A stretch of 64,000 bases of DNA, from contig NZ_JHXM01000007.1 in the NCBI RefSeq assembly GCF_000621725.1, forward strand, positions 1 through 64,000, in the 5' to 3' direction. The position numbers were made by a program, and so were the translations under genes. How positions within the stretch are numbered: position 1 is the first letter of the stretch; every line of letters begins with the position of its first letter. Below the pieces are notes generated by a model. It saw nothing but the letters and a program-made list of their open reading frames with translations. It was not told where the DNA came from and searched no databases. This document shows positions 34,067 to 43,768 of the stretch, piece by piece. Source of the DNA: Xylanibacter brevis ATCC 19188 (GTDB lineage Bacteria; Bacteroidota; Bacteroidia; Bacteroidales; Bacteroidaceae).

Positions 34067-36460
34067 TTATTTTAACTGAGGACATGGCACGGGTGCCGCG
34101 GTGCCCCATGTCTGATTGGGCTTTGATCCCATTTGGAACTTCAGGGTGCCTCCCTTGTAGAGTTCGTCGCGGAACAGCCAGCACTGGTTCAGGGGCTTGC
34201 CGTTTAGTTGAGCCGACTGTACATAGTAGGCATCGCTGCCGTTGCCCTCGGTCTCGATGACGAAGGTCTTGCCCGAGGCATAGCGGTCGCTGAGCTGTAT
34301 CTCGATGCGGTCGAACAGCGGACTGCCCAACTGATAGGTGGGACGCTGACAGGCACCGCCTTGCACGTCGAACAGGCCCATGGATGACATGACGAACCAT
34401 GCACCCAACTGTCCCTGGTCTTCGTCCTGACCATAGCCATAGCCATGTTCGCCGGTGGTGCCGTAGAACTCCTCGCAGATGAGGCGTGTCCACTTCTGGG
34501 TGAGGTAGGGCTTACCCGAGAAGTTGAACAACCAAGGGATGTGTAGGCTGGGCTGGTTGCCATGGTTGTAGGGACTCGATACGCCCGAGAAGGCGTTGGT
34601 CACCTTACCGCCACCAAAGACGGTCTTGCGGGCCACGGTGAAAATAGAGTCAAGACGATGGTTGAACATGTCCTTGCCTACACGGGTCACCAGCCCTTCG
34701 GGGTTCTGGGGTACAAAGAAGGTGTACTGGAAGGCGTTGCCCTCCTGGAAACCGCGCCATGACTCTAGCGGATTGAAATGGTCGATAAAGTCGCCATTTG
34801 CCACGCGTGGACGAACCATCTTCAGATCATCGTCGAACACCTTGGCCCAACCGTCAGACAGTGACATCAGCTTCTGGTAGTCGGCCTCCTTGCCTAGTGC
34901 CTTGGCCAGTTGTGCCACGGCATAGGCGCTGAAACTATATTCAAGCGTGTGAGACACAGAGAACTGTGAGCCACCGGCGTGGGTGCCATAGAAGACACTG
35001 TCGTCGAAAGGCACATAACCTTTGGCCACAAACTGGCCTACGTCCATCTTGCCTGCACCCTCGATACGGTGGTCGGCACCCAACTCGTTTTTCAAGGCTG
35101 CCTCATAGGCCGTGGCAATGTCGAAGTCGCGGATGCCGCTATTATAAGCACCGGCAATGGCAATGCTGGTCATGTTGGTTCCTACGCCAGAGACGTACTT
35201 GCTGTTGGCAACGCCGTCGCCCAACCAGCCGGCATCCTGATAGATGCGCAACTGACTGTTCACCCAGTCGTTGTAGTACTCGGGAAAGACCATCGCCCAC
35301 AGTGGTGTGAGGTTCCAGTAGCCACCCCAGATGGCGTCGGTATTATAAAAGTTGAAGGCAGGTTTGCCGTTTTTGTCCTTGGGAAGGGTGCCCACGGTGC
35401 CGTCGTTCTTGGGATAGGCACCATTGACGTCGTTGGCCAGACCGCGACCCAGCAATACGTGGTAGAGACCAGTATAGAACTTGACTTTGTTCTCTTCGCT
35501 GCCGCCCGACACCTTGATGCGGTTCAGAGCCTGATGCCACTTCTTGGTGGTGGCGGCCAGCGCTTGGTCGAAGGTCAGCTGCTTTGCCTCGGTCTGCAGG
35601 TTCAGTTTGGCATTGGCGATAGAGGTATAGGAAAGACCTATCTTCACAGTCACCTGCTCGTTCTGCTTGGTGGCGTAGTTCAGACTCATGATGGCACCTG
35701 GACCGTGTATTTCGGTGCCACTCTGAAGCTGACCTCCCTGGTGGAATACTTCTACCGAGGCAGGGGCTTTGTCGAGCACGGCATAGAAATACATCGACAC
35801 AGTGGCACCAGCCTGATACTTCTTAACATATTCGGGCTCGGTGATGACAAAGCCCTCGATGGTCTTGTCGTCCACCTGACGGATATAGGCATCCTTGACG
35901 GCTCCGCTCTCACCTTGGCGGTTGCCGATGTTGAACAGGATGTGCGACTGCTCGGAAGCTGGGAACGTGTAGCGCTGGAAGCCCACACGGGCGGTGGCAG
36001 TGAGCTCGGCACGTACTTGATAGTCTTTCAACAAGACGGAGTAGTAGCCGGGATGGGCGCTCTCGTCAACCTTGTCGAAACGTGAACGGAAACCTTCGTC
36101 GGGCGTTTCCATCTTGCCTGGAATGGTCTTGACCGTACCCGTGACGGGCATCAGTGCGATGCCGCCCACCTGAAACTCGTGCAGACAGGGAAAACCGTCG
36201 ATAGAGGTGTGCCCGTCCTCATAGCCCACGGCCTCCCAGCCCTGATTGTTGCCGTAGGTGCCATTGGTTGAGGCACTCAGCTTGGCCAAGCCGAAGGGTT
36301 CGGCAGCGGGGGTGTAGAAGAACCAACGGCTGTGGACGGTGCCCAGGTTGGGTTTGACGTAGCCTAACAAGGTGGTGTCGAGTTGCGACTTCTGCTGTGT
36401 AGAACAGCCTGTCAGACAGGCAATCGACAGAATGCCAAAGATGAATCTGATTTTTCTCAT
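34067..36460 (-). CDS. GH92 exo-alpha-mannosidase lipoprotein
   Basis: 797 residues, the usual GH92 length. Lipoprotein signal with lipobox LTGCST. Conserved GH92 features are VKPNLGTVHSRWFFYTPAAE near the mature N-terminus, FYNTDAIWGGYWNLTPLW (~360), and the catalytic-region motif YGQDEDQGQLGAWFVMSSMG (~675). Enzymes of this Ca-dependent family remove alpha-linked mannose residues (1,2, 1,3, 1,4 or 1,6). In this operon it probably trims mannan or manno-oligosaccharides made by the GH76 enzyme. Lipid anchoring suggests the periplasm or outer membrane surface. The gene follows GH76 by 42 nt. Confidence 0.94.
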   Translation of the reverse strand: MRKIRFIFGILSIACLTGCSTQQKSQLDTTLLGYVKPNLGTVHSRWFFYTPAAEPFGLAKLSASTNGTYGNNQGWEAVGYEDGHTSIDGFPCLHEFQVGGIALMPVTGTVKTIPGKMETPDEGFRSRFDKVDESAHPGYYSVLLKDYQVRAELTATARVGFQRYTFPASEQSHILFNIGNRQGESGAVKDAYIRQVDDKTIEGFVITEPEYVKKYQAGATVSMYFYAVLDKAPASVEVFHQGGQLQSGTEIHGPGAIMSLNYATKQNEQVTVKIGLSYTSIANAKLNLQTEAKQLTFDQALAATTKKWHQALNRIKVSGGSEENKVKFYTGLYHVLLGRGLANDVNGAYPKNDGTVGTLPKDKNGKPAFNFYNTDAIWGGYWNLTPLWAMVFPEYYNDWVNSQLRIYQDAGWLGDGVANSKYVSGVGTNMTSIAIAGAYNSGIRDFDIATAYEAALKNELGADHRIEGAGKMDVGQFVAKGYVPFDDSVFYGTHAGGSQFSVSHTLEYSFSAYAVAQLAKALGKEADYQKLMSLSDGWAKVFDDDLKMVRPRVANGDFIDHFNPLESWRGFQEGNAFQYTFFVPQNPEGLVTRVGKDMFNHRLDSIFTVARKTVFGGGKVTNAFSGVSSPYNHGNQPSLHIPWLFNFSGKPYLTQKWTRLICEEFYGTTGEHGYGYGQDEDQGQLGAWFVMSSMGLFDVQGGACQRPTYQLGSPLFDRIEIQLSDRYASGKTFVIETEGNGSDAYYVQSAQLNGKPLNQCWLFRDELYKGGTLKFQMGSKPNQTWGTAAPVPCPQLK

Positions 36461-36502
36461 TATTACTATACTATATATACTTATATCGGTTTTTCGATGT
36501 CT

Positions 36503-37732
36503 TTATTGTCCTACCACCTCACCTTTGTAGAGTGCGATGAGGCTCAGACCGTCGAGCGCAGCAGCCTGCATGAGCAGACTCTCAATGCGCTTGGGCGAAC
36601 CGCCGGTCCAGTCTTCGTAGAAGAAGCCTGTCTGGTTGCGTGCCTTCTCGTAGGCATGGTCGGTGAAGTTGATAAAGGTGTCGATATAGTTCTGAGCGGT
36701 CTTGTAATAGGGACGGATATCGACGAATGCGTTGATGAGCTTGATGGTGAACCAAGGGTCGTTGGCAGGATAGGCCAGTGCCATACCATTGGCTGGACGT
36801 ACGAAGTAATTATAGGCCCCCTCGGCCGATGCTTTGGCATGGTTGAGGTACTTCTCGTCGCCAGTGATCTGGTAGAGGCGCACGCCATTAGAGATCATGG
36901 CACCGGTGTTGTAGGTCCACTTGGTCTTGTTGATAGCCCCCGTGGCCTGTTTGTCGTTCCAGTAGTTGTTGTCCTCAGGGTCGCGCAGGTTTGTGTAGAG
37001 CCAATTGTAGAGTCGTTTGGCAAAGCTCAAAACGTCGGCTTTCTCTTCTGACGTGCAAACACTGTAGTATTCCAACAAGAACAGTGTGCCGAAGCCATTG
37101 GCACAGGCCGGCTTGTTGGAGTCGCCCACACCAGCCTGGTTCTTCTGTGATTCGTTCCACCACATGGCACCTCCATGGACATTGTCCTCGCCCGACTTCA
37201 GGAAACTGACGATGCGCTTGGCGCGCTCCAGATAGATCTTGTCGCCCGTCAACTTATAGGCATGTACCAAGTCGATACCCACAATAGAGTTGTCGTCGTA
37301 GTAGCGCGTGCCGCCACCGCTCACGCCATTGGTCTGAGAGCCGTAGCCGCCGATGTTGACATCGCCAGAGGTGCGCCAGTAGCATTCAAACTTGTCAACC
37401 ATGCTCTTGTAGTCGATGTCGTAGCCCAAAGCATAGAGGTTGGCTGCAGCCGAAACCAGTCCGTCGTAGGGCCAGAGGAACGAGGCCGACAGGTCGCCAG
37501 CGGCCTTGGGATAGTTCTCGTTGTAGAGTCCACTGGTGGGACCGTTCTTCACCTGATAATACTGGTTGATGAGGTCGAACAGCTCTTTGGCACGTTCGTG
37601 ATAGACAATCTTCTCTGCGGGCTCGTCGGGAACGGATGGAGAGGCGGGAGGAGTGAACTCCTCCACGCCTGATCCACCGCAGGAAACTAATACCATTGTT
37701 AAAGTCACTAACAGGACCTTGATTCTCAACAT
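36503..37732 (-). CDS. GH76 endo-alpha-1,6-mannanase lipoprotein
   Basis: 409 residues. Lipobox LVSCGG. An (alpha/alpha)6-barrel GH76 domain follows, with LYNENYPKAAG, FLWPYDGLVSAAANLYALG, the catalytic Asp-Asp in RYYDDNSIVGIDLV (~146) and HGGAMWWNE. The family cleaves the alpha-1,6-mannan backbone of fungal mannan. Together with SusC/D and GH92 this marks an alpha-mannan utilisation locus. A short acidic linker after the Cys suggests a surface-exposed lipoprotein. It starts 12 nt after the SusE-like gene ends. Confidence 0.93.
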   Translation of the reverse strand: MLRIKVLLVTLTMVLVSCGGSGVEEFTPPASPSVPDEPAEKIVYHERAKELFDLINQYYQVKNGPTSGLYNENYPKAAGDLSASFLWPYDGLVSAAANLYALGYDIDYKSMVDKFECYWRTSGDVNIGGYGSQTNGVSGGGTRYYDDNSIVGIDLVHAYKLTGDKIYLERAKRIVSFLKSGEDNVHGGAMWWNESQKNQAGVGDSNKPACANGFGTLFLLEYYSVCTSEEKADVLSFAKRLYNWLYTNLRDPEDNNYWNDKQATGAINKTKWTYNTGAMISNGVRLYQITGDEKYLNHAKASAEGAYNYFVRPANGMALAYPANDPWFTIKLINAFVDIRPYYKTAQNYIDTFINFTDHAYEKARNQTGFFYEDWTGGSPKRIESLLMQAAALDGLSLIALYKGEVVGQ

Positions 37733-37744
37733 ATTGCTGCGTGT

Positions 37745-38872
37745 TTAGATAGATGTGATGTTTGTAAATGTGTGCATAAACAGGTTATCCTTGTTGGTCT
37801 CGATGGTGATGGTGGCATGCTTGTAGTCCAGGCTGCCAGACATCTTCCACAGGTGATCCCACTGACTCCAGCCGAACTCATAGAGTGAGTAGAACGAGGG
37901 ATCCTCGCCACCAACGGGACGTTCGGGGCTGACGCTGTCATGACGCCCCCAGCACATATCGCCGCCATTGACGTTGGCAATGAAGTAGTAGCGCTCTTCG
38001 GTCCAGCTCAACCAGCTTGGTGGATTGGTGTCGGGACGCGACTGGTCGATGAAGACAATGTCGCCTTCGCCCTGGAAGCGGCCGTTGCCGATATAGTCGA
38101 GCACGGCGATGTTGTTGAACGTAGCACCCCAGATGCAGCGCACCTGCGAACCGATGGCGTCCACCTTCATGCTCATGGTGTTGAAGTCCACTGTGATGCG
38201 CGAAACCCCGGTAGAGGCATTGGCTGCGGTGGTAGAGGAACCTTCTTTCAGTTTGCCGGTGGTGTCGATGTAGTAGGCAAAGGCATCATCCGTAGTGCCC
38301 GACTTGAAGTAGATGGCACCATCCTTCAGTTGGGTGAAGATCTGGTAAACACCCTCTTCGACGGTGCGGAAAGCCTGACCCTCAGCCTCGGCAGCAGAGC
38401 CATAGAGGTACAGTTTGGTGGGGATGTTGTCGATGCCTTCACCACGTGTCACGGTGAGATGTCCCACCTGCTGACAGGTCTTGACGTTGCCACCCTTAGA
38501 CGCTCTGACGGTCCAGAGTAGGGTGCCGGTGGCTTCAGGCTTGATGCCGGCGTTGCGTGCCATCGTGTTGATGGCAGCCTGTGTCAGCGTGAGGGTGGGC
38601 AGGGCGCCTTGGTCGCTCTTCATGACGGCCAAAGGATTGGTGAAGTCGCCTCCCTGCTTGTCGAAAAGCACCTCGTAGAGCACGATGCCGCCATCGGCAG
38701 CGCCGCCACCCGTCCACGACAGTTCGACGGGGGTAGGTGAAGTGACATCTAATACGAGGTCGGAAGGACCACTGAGTTCGGTGGGAACCGTGAAGTCGGT
38801 GTTCAGCTCGTAGGATTCCTGACAGCTCACCAAGGCAAGCAGGAGAGCGCCAGCAAGAAATATCTTTTTCAT
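37745..38872 (-). CDS. SusE/SusF-like outer-membrane glycan-binding lipoprotein
   Basis: 375 residues. Lipobox LVSCQES. A SusE-type N-terminal Ig-like domain (PF14292-like) shows LVLDVTSPTPVELSWTGGGA, LYEVLFDKQGGDF and LLWTVRASKGG. Two beta-rich domains follow that resemble starch-binding-type modules (YLYGSAAEAEGQAF, RYYFIANVNGGDMCWGRHDS). Probably displayed on the cell surface, holding mannan for the SusCD importer. It occupies the usual slot after SusD. Confidence 0.87.
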   Translation of the reverse strand: MKKIFLAGALLLALVSCQESYELNTDFTVPTELSGPSDLVLDVTSPTPVELSWTGGGAADGGIVLYEVLFDKQGGDFTNPLAVMKSDQGALPTLTLTQAAINTMARNAGIKPEATGTLLWTVRASKGGNVKTCQQVGHLTVTRGEGIDNIPTKLYLYGSAAEAEGQAFRTVEEGVYQIFTQLKDGAIYFKSGTTDDAFAYYIDTTGKLKEGSSTTAANASTGVSRITVDFNTMSMKVDAIGSQVRCIWGATFNNIAVLDYIGNGRFQGEGDIVFIDQSRPDTNPPSWLSWTEERYYFIANVNGGDMCWGRHDSVSPERPVGGEDPSFYSLYEFGWSQWDHLWKMSGSLDYKHATITIETNKDNLFMHTFTNITSI

Positions 38873-38920
38873 AGATTTTTTATTTTATTCTTCCTTTTAA
38901 AAATTCCAGTTAATTAATCA

Positions 38921-40522
38921 CTACCAATTAGGATTCTGATCCAGGTTTTTGTTCAGGTCTCTCTCTTTCTGTGGGATGGGCCATAGGTAGTGCTTCTTGG
39001 CGTCGAACTTACGCTGTTCTACGCGGATGAAACCATTGTCGGCACCCACAATGTCGCCTGTCTGAAGACCGTGGCACCAGCCGTTGAGCACGTTCTCGGC
39101 AATCTTCCAGCGGATAATGTCCTTATAGCGGAGACCCTCCATGGCCAATTCAGATCGACGCTCTTGGCGCACGATGTTGATCAGCTCGTCCTTGGAGGCA
39201 GTGGGGAAGGCTGTACCATCAGCAGTGAAACCAGCACGGCTGCGGATTGCACCGATGGTGTTGTTCCATACGGTCTCGTTGAGTGTGCCAAGTTCTGCGT
39301 GAGCCTCGGCATTCATCAACAGGATGTCGGCATAGCGAATCAGGATGGTGTTGAGGCTTGATGTGCCTACTGAAGAGCGATACTGGTTGTCCCAATACTT
39401 CTTGACGTAGAAACCAGTGGCAGAGCAGTCGGAACTGAAGCCGTAGCCGTCTTTGTCGGCTCCTTTCTCGCAATTGATGGTGACCTCTGAGCCATCGGCC
39501 ATCTTGTAGCTGTTGCCAGTGTACATGACCGTGGCAGCCAGGCGGGGATCACGGTTCTCATAGGGCTTGGCGGGATTAAAGCCCGAGCCAGCCTCGTCGG
39601 TGGCCTTACCGTTGTTCATGAGGTAGCTGTCAACCAGTTCCTGCAGGGGCGAAAGCTGTGAATATCCACCGAGGCTGGGAGGCAGAAAACTGTACTGCGT
39701 GCCCTGTTCACGGGTAGAAGGAGCATATTGCACGTCGAGGATCACCTCGCAGTTGCCTTCGTTGGCTACCTCAAACAGACCTGCATAGCTGGGGAACAAC
39801 TGGTAGGTCTTCGTATTGATGATGTCCTGAGTGAGTTGTTCCACCTTGTCCCACTGACCTTCGAACAGATAGACTTTGGCCAGGATGGCTTTGGCAGCGC
39901 CGCTGGTGATGCGACCTTTGTTGTCGGCATCGTAGCTGGCGGGCAGGCTGTTGCTCTCGATAACCTCCTTGAGGTCAGTCACGATGTTGTTGACAACGGT
40001 CTCGCGTGGAGTGCGCTTCATGGTCTGACTCTCAGCGATACTGATGACGTGCTCGGGGTAAGGAATAGCGCCAAAACGCGTGTAGAGCTCGTAGAAGTGA
40101 TAGGCACGGATGGTCTTGGCCTCGGCAATATAGCGCTGCTTCAGTTCGGGTGTCAAGGATGACACCTTGTCGATGTTGTCCAACAGTTGGTTGCAACTGC
40201 GGATGGCAGAGTAGCGCCCGTCCCAGATGGCAGCCACATAGCGGTCGGCGGTAGAGAACGAGCCATTGCCGATGTTCTGCGTGTAGTCGTTGGGCTGCTT
40301 GGTATAGGCATTATCCGACATGCACTCGGCGTAAAGTTGCTCATCCATGCTGGAAAGTTGCGTGTAGCAGGTGTTGAGCGCGGCGATGGCCGCATTCTTG
40401 TTGTCTTTCCAGAAAGTCAGGTCTGTCTCTCTGTCGTATGGTGCAGTGTCCAAGTCAATGCACGAGGCATTAACCATGGCTATGGACGCCATGAACACGA
40501 TATGTTTGATGGTGTATTTCAT
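38921..40522 (-). CDS. SusD/RagB family glycan-binding lipoprotein
   Basis: 533 residues from the ATG at 40522, which lies 13 nt after the SusC stop. A longer in-frame extension to 40594 overlaps SusC and adds a sequence with no signal peptide, so I reject it. The signal peptide MKYTIKHIVFMASIAMVNAS ends at Cys21 (lipobox-like VNASC). SusD_N and RagB/SusD domain features include FWKDNKNAAIAALNTCYTQL, AEAKTIRAYHFYELYTRFGA, YADILLMNAEAHAELG and the C-terminal HYLWPIPQKERDLNKNLDQN. Forms the lid of the SusC transporter. Confidence 0.95.
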   Translation of the reverse strand: MKYTIKHIVFMASIAMVNASCIDLDTAPYDRETDLTFWKDNKNAAIAALNTCYTQLSSMDEQLYAECMSDNAYTKQPNDYTQNIGNGSFSTADRYVAAIWDGRYSAIRSCNQLLDNIDKVSSLTPELKQRYIAEAKTIRAYHFYELYTRFGAIPYPEHVISIAESQTMKRTPRETVVNNIVTDLKEVIESNSLPASYDADNKGRITSGAAKAILAKVYLFEGQWDKVEQLTQDIINTKTYQLFPSYAGLFEVANEGNCEVILDVQYAPSTREQGTQYSFLPPSLGGYSQLSPLQELVDSYLMNNGKATDEAGSGFNPAKPYENRDPRLAATVMYTGNSYKMADGSEVTINCEKGADKDGYGFSSDCSATGFYVKKYWDNQYRSSVGTSSLNTILIRYADILLMNAEAHAELGTLNETVWNNTIGAIRSRAGFTADGTAFPTASKDELINIVRQERRSELAMEGLRYKDIIRWKIAENVLNGWCHGLQTGDIVGADNGFIRVEQRKFDAKKHYLWPIPQKERDLNKNLDQNPNW

Positions 40523-40535
40523 TGTTTTACGGATT

Positions 40536-43500
40536 TTAGAATTTAACATTAAGACCAAATGAGTAAACGCGGGCAACGGGATAAGCACGACCACTGCCGT
40601 CGGCGTTGTATTCGGGATCCCAACCGCCCTTCATCTTGGTGAAGGTCAATGGGTTCTGAACGGTGGCAAACACTCTGAGGTGGTTGATGAAGGTGTGCTT
40701 CAACAGTTTGTCAGAGAAGGTATAGCCGATCTGCACGTTCTTCAGACGCAGGTACTTGGTGTCCTGAATCCAGAAGTCAGACTTAGCGGCGTTGTTGGCC
40801 GACTCGGCACCCATGGTCAGACGGGGATAAGAGGCGTTGGTGTTGGTGGGCGTCCAGCGGTCCAGATGGAAGTTCATCACAGGACCCTCGTTGTTGTTGT
40901 GGAAAGCCTCTACCGACTCACCGCGCATCCAGTGGTTGCGCTTGCCCACACCCTGCCACATCATAGAGAAGTCAAAACCTTTATACGTGGCACCATAGGT
41001 GAAGCCGAAGGTGTAGCGGGGGAAGCTGTTGCCTACCACGAAACGGTCATCATCGGGCTTGATCACATTATCACCATTCTTATCTACATAACGGATGTCA
41101 CCGGGTTTAGGCGTGATGCCCTCGAGGTGAGGACCTTTGGCGCACTCCTCCTCGTTCTGGAAGAAACCGTCCGACTTGTAGGCATAGTAAGAATACAGGG
41201 GATAACCCTCCTTGATGATGGTGTTTACATCATATCCGCCGATGATCTCTTCGCCATGGGTGTTGACCACCTCATTGTAGCTGTCGGAGATGTTGCCGGC
41301 GATGTGATGCTGCACGGGACCGGTAGCGAAGTGATAGTCCAGCGAGAGTTCCCAACCACGGGTCTCAACCTCGCCGGCATTCTGGATAGGAGCACCATTG
41401 CCAAACAATCCGGGCACGGGCAGGTTAACCAGGATATCCTTCGTGCGGTTGTTGAAGATATCGAACGTCAGTTTCAGGTTGTCGTTGAGAATGCCCATCT
41501 CAATACCAAGGTTCAGCATGCGGGTGGTCTCCCACTTGATGTCGGGGTTGGCAGATGCGAAATAGGCCGTCTGTGCCAGTTTATTGCCAAAAGAGATGCC
41601 GTTGGTCACCGACACGGTCTGCATGTACTGGTAGGCACCGATGCGGTTGTTGCCCACCAGACCCCAAGAACCGCGCACCTTCATGGACTGCACGTAGGGT
41701 TTTACGTAGTCCCAGAACTTCTCCTCAGACAGGCGCCAGCCAGCAGAGAATGAAGGGAAGAGACCCGAGCGGTTGCCCTTGGCAAAGTAGGAAGAGTAGT
41801 CGTTACGCATATTGAACTCGAAGAGGTACTTCTCATCGTAGTTGTAGGTGGCACGTCCGAAGACAGAATAGATAGACCAGTCGCCGGCACCACCGCTGTT
41901 GCTGACGTCGTTGCCGCTCTGACCGCCTACGAAGATGTCGTACTTGCTGTCGGGCGTGATGCGGGCCGTGTTGAAGCTATGATCCGAAAACCCTTCATAG
42001 GTATAACCCAGCAGGGCACCGATGGCGTGCTTGCCAATCTGGGTGTTGTAGGTGCTCATCACGTTGGTGGTGATGTTCTTCGAGCGGTAGAAGTTCTCGG
42101 TGAGCTTGTTCTCTGCATCACCAGTGCCCTCGAAGGCCTTGCGGTTCTCGTGCATGTGGTTGTTCCACACACGTCCGCCCACGCTACCGATGAGTTTCAA
42201 GCCTTTGATAATCTCCCATTCGGCCTGCAGGGTGCCCAACAACTCCTCGTTGGCGTTCTTGCGATAGCCTCCTTCTTCCAGGCGCTGCAGAGAGTTAGAG
42301 TTACTGCCCGAGGGATAGGTGTAGGTGCCATCCTCGTTCTTGATATTATAGATTGGTGGCATACGGTTGGCCTGCTCAATGATCCAGTCTGTCCAGTAGG
42401 CGTGCTCTTTGATATCGTTGCGGGCATACTGTGAGGTGAGGTTCAGGGTGAAGTTGTTGCTCAGCTTATGGCTCACGTTCAGACGGGCGTTGTAGCGCTG
42501 GTAACCATAGTCAGGGCCCTTGAACATGCTTTCCTGGTCGGTATATCCCAGTGAAGCCAGATAAGATAACTGCGCATTGCCGCCAGTGACCGACAGGTTG
42601 TGAGAGCTCTGAGGAGCAGACTCCTTATACAGCTCGTCCATCCAGTTGACATTGGGACCCTCGCTTCTGAATCTGGCGATGTCCTCGGCGGTGAACTTAG
42701 TAGAGCGGCCCGAGTTGACAGCAGCCTCGTTGTACATCTCAGCATACTTCCACGAGTCGGCAATGTCGGCCAACTGTGTGGGCTGCTGAACACCCATCAG
42801 GAAGTCGTAGGCCACCTCTACACGACCGGCCTTACCCTTCTTAGTGGTGACCAGCACAACACCATTAGAAGCACGCGAACCGTAGATGGCGGTAGAAGAG
42901 GCGTCCTTCAGGATGGAGATCTGCTCGATGTCGTTAGGGTTGAGGTTGGCCAGCGAACCCTCGATACCATCGATGATGACCAGAGGGTCGTTGTTGTTCA
43001 TGGTGTTCAGACCACGGATGTTGATAGAAGGTGCACTACCAGGAGTGGAAGAACCCTGCTGGATGATAAGACCGGCGGCGGTACCCTGCATAGCCTCCAG
43101 AACATTGGATACGGGCTTACCGGCCAAGTCATCGGTGGATACGGAAGAAACAGCACCGGTGAGGTTGATTTTCTTCTGGACGCCATAGCCCACAACCACA
43201 ACATCCTTCAGCAGGATGCCCGACTGCATGGTGACGTCGATCTGGCGCTGGTTGCTGATCTTTACTTCCTGCGTCTCGTAACCTACATACGAGAAAACAA
43301 GAGTACTGCCCGTTGGGGCTTGCAGAGAGTAGTTGCCGTCAAGATCGGTGACGGTACCGTTGCTGGTGCCCTTCACCAATACGGTGACACCAATCACGGG
43401 TTCGCCTTCGGCTGTCACATGGCCAGTCACAGTTCTCGTCTGTGCAAATGCCGTCATGCCAACCAGATTCATTACTACAATCATGATGGCTGCTAATAGA

Positions 43501-43571
43501 TGTGATGCAAACGGGTGTTTGCCTACAAGCAAGTTACATAATTGTTCTTTTGTTTGCTTGGTCCTTTTCAT
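40536..43571 (-). CDS. SusC/RagA family TonB-dependent transporter
   Basis: 1011 residues. A signal peptide within residues 1-44 ends in MTAFAQ. A carboxypeptidase-like regulatory domain lies at ~48-125 (GHVTAEGEPVIGVTVLVKG, DGNYSL, LVFSYVGYETQEV). A TonB-plug with the SusC-typical stretches KDVVVVGYGVQKK, NIRGLNTMNNNDPLVIIDG and DIEQISILKDASSTAIYGSR follows, then a beta-barrel ending VARVYSFGLNVKF. Imports manno-oligosaccharides across the outer membrane in partnership with the SusD-like protein (substrate inferred from GH76/GH92). No STN domain is seen, so control by anti-sigma signalling is unlikely. Confidence 0.96.
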   Translation of the reverse strand: MKRTKQTKEQLCNLLVGKHPFASHLLAAIMIVVMNLVGMTAFAQTRTVTGHVTAEGEPVIGVTVLVKGTSNGTVTDLDGNYSLQAPTGSTLVFSYVGYETQEVKISNQRQIDVTMQSGILLKDVVVVGYGVQKKINLTGAVSSVSTDDLAGKPVSNVLEAMQGTAAGLIIQQGSSTPGSAPSINIRGLNTMNNNDPLVIIDGIEGSLANLNPNDIEQISILKDASSTAIYGSRASNGVVLVTTKKGKAGRVEVAYDFLMGVQQPTQLADIADSWKYAEMYNEAAVNSGRSTKFTAEDIARFRSEGPNVNWMDELYKESAPQSSHNLSVTGGNAQLSYLASLGYTDQESMFKGPDYGYQRYNARLNVSHKLSNNFTLNLTSQYARNDIKEHAYWTDWIIEQANRMPPIYNIKNEDGTYTYPSGSNSNSLQRLEEGGYRKNANEELLGTLQAEWEIIKGLKLIGSVGGRVWNNHMHENRKAFEGTGDAENKLTENFYRSKNITTNVMSTYNTQIGKHAIGALLGYTYEGFSDHSFNTARITPDSKYDIFVGGQSGNDVSNSGGAGDWSIYSVFGRATYNYDEKYLFEFNMRNDYSSYFAKGNRSGLFPSFSAGWRLSEEKFWDYVKPYVQSMKVRGSWGLVGNNRIGAYQYMQTVSVTNGISFGNKLAQTAYFASANPDIKWETTRMLNLGIEMGILNDNLKLTFDIFNNRTKDILVNLPVPGLFGNGAPIQNAGEVETRGWELSLDYHFATGPVQHHIAGNISDSYNEVVNTHGEEIIGGYDVNTIIKEGYPLYSYYAYKSDGFFQNEEECAKGPHLEGITPKPGDIRYVDKNGDNVIKPDDDRFVVGNSFPRYTFGFTYGATYKGFDFSMMWQGVGKRNHWMRGESVEAFHNNNEGPVMNFHLDRWTPTNTNASYPRLTMGAESANNAAKSDFWIQDTKYLRLKNVQIGYTFSDKLLKHTFINHLRVFATVQNPLTFTKMKGGWDPEYNADGSGRAYPVARVYSFGLNVKF

Positions 43572-43768
43572 AAAATAAGGTTTTTAAGTTATTAATAAGT
43601 TAATATCAAAGAGGTTATGCTAAAGCTTAGGGGGCATCTTGGAAAAAGATGCTGTGCGCGGGTTCTTCACCTTGGATGCAGAAAGAAGCGATCGGCCTCT
43701 CCTGCATCCTGGGTTACTTATAATTAACTGTAATGATGAAACTATTTTTTAGGTGGAGAACGACATCA
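43572..43768 (-). other. Structured 197-nt spacer between manA and SusC genes
   Basis: Two stem-loops are visible: GCATCTT/AAAGATGC near 43633-43654 and GGATGCAG/CTGCATCC near 43674-43710. No consensus promoter was found. In Bacteroides glycan loci such leaders can harbour 5'-UTR control of susC; here this is an inference. Confidence 0.4.

Noticed and set aside
40523..40594. N-terminal extension of the SusD-like protein
   Set aside because: It overlaps the SusC coding end and would bury the lipoprotein signal peptide.
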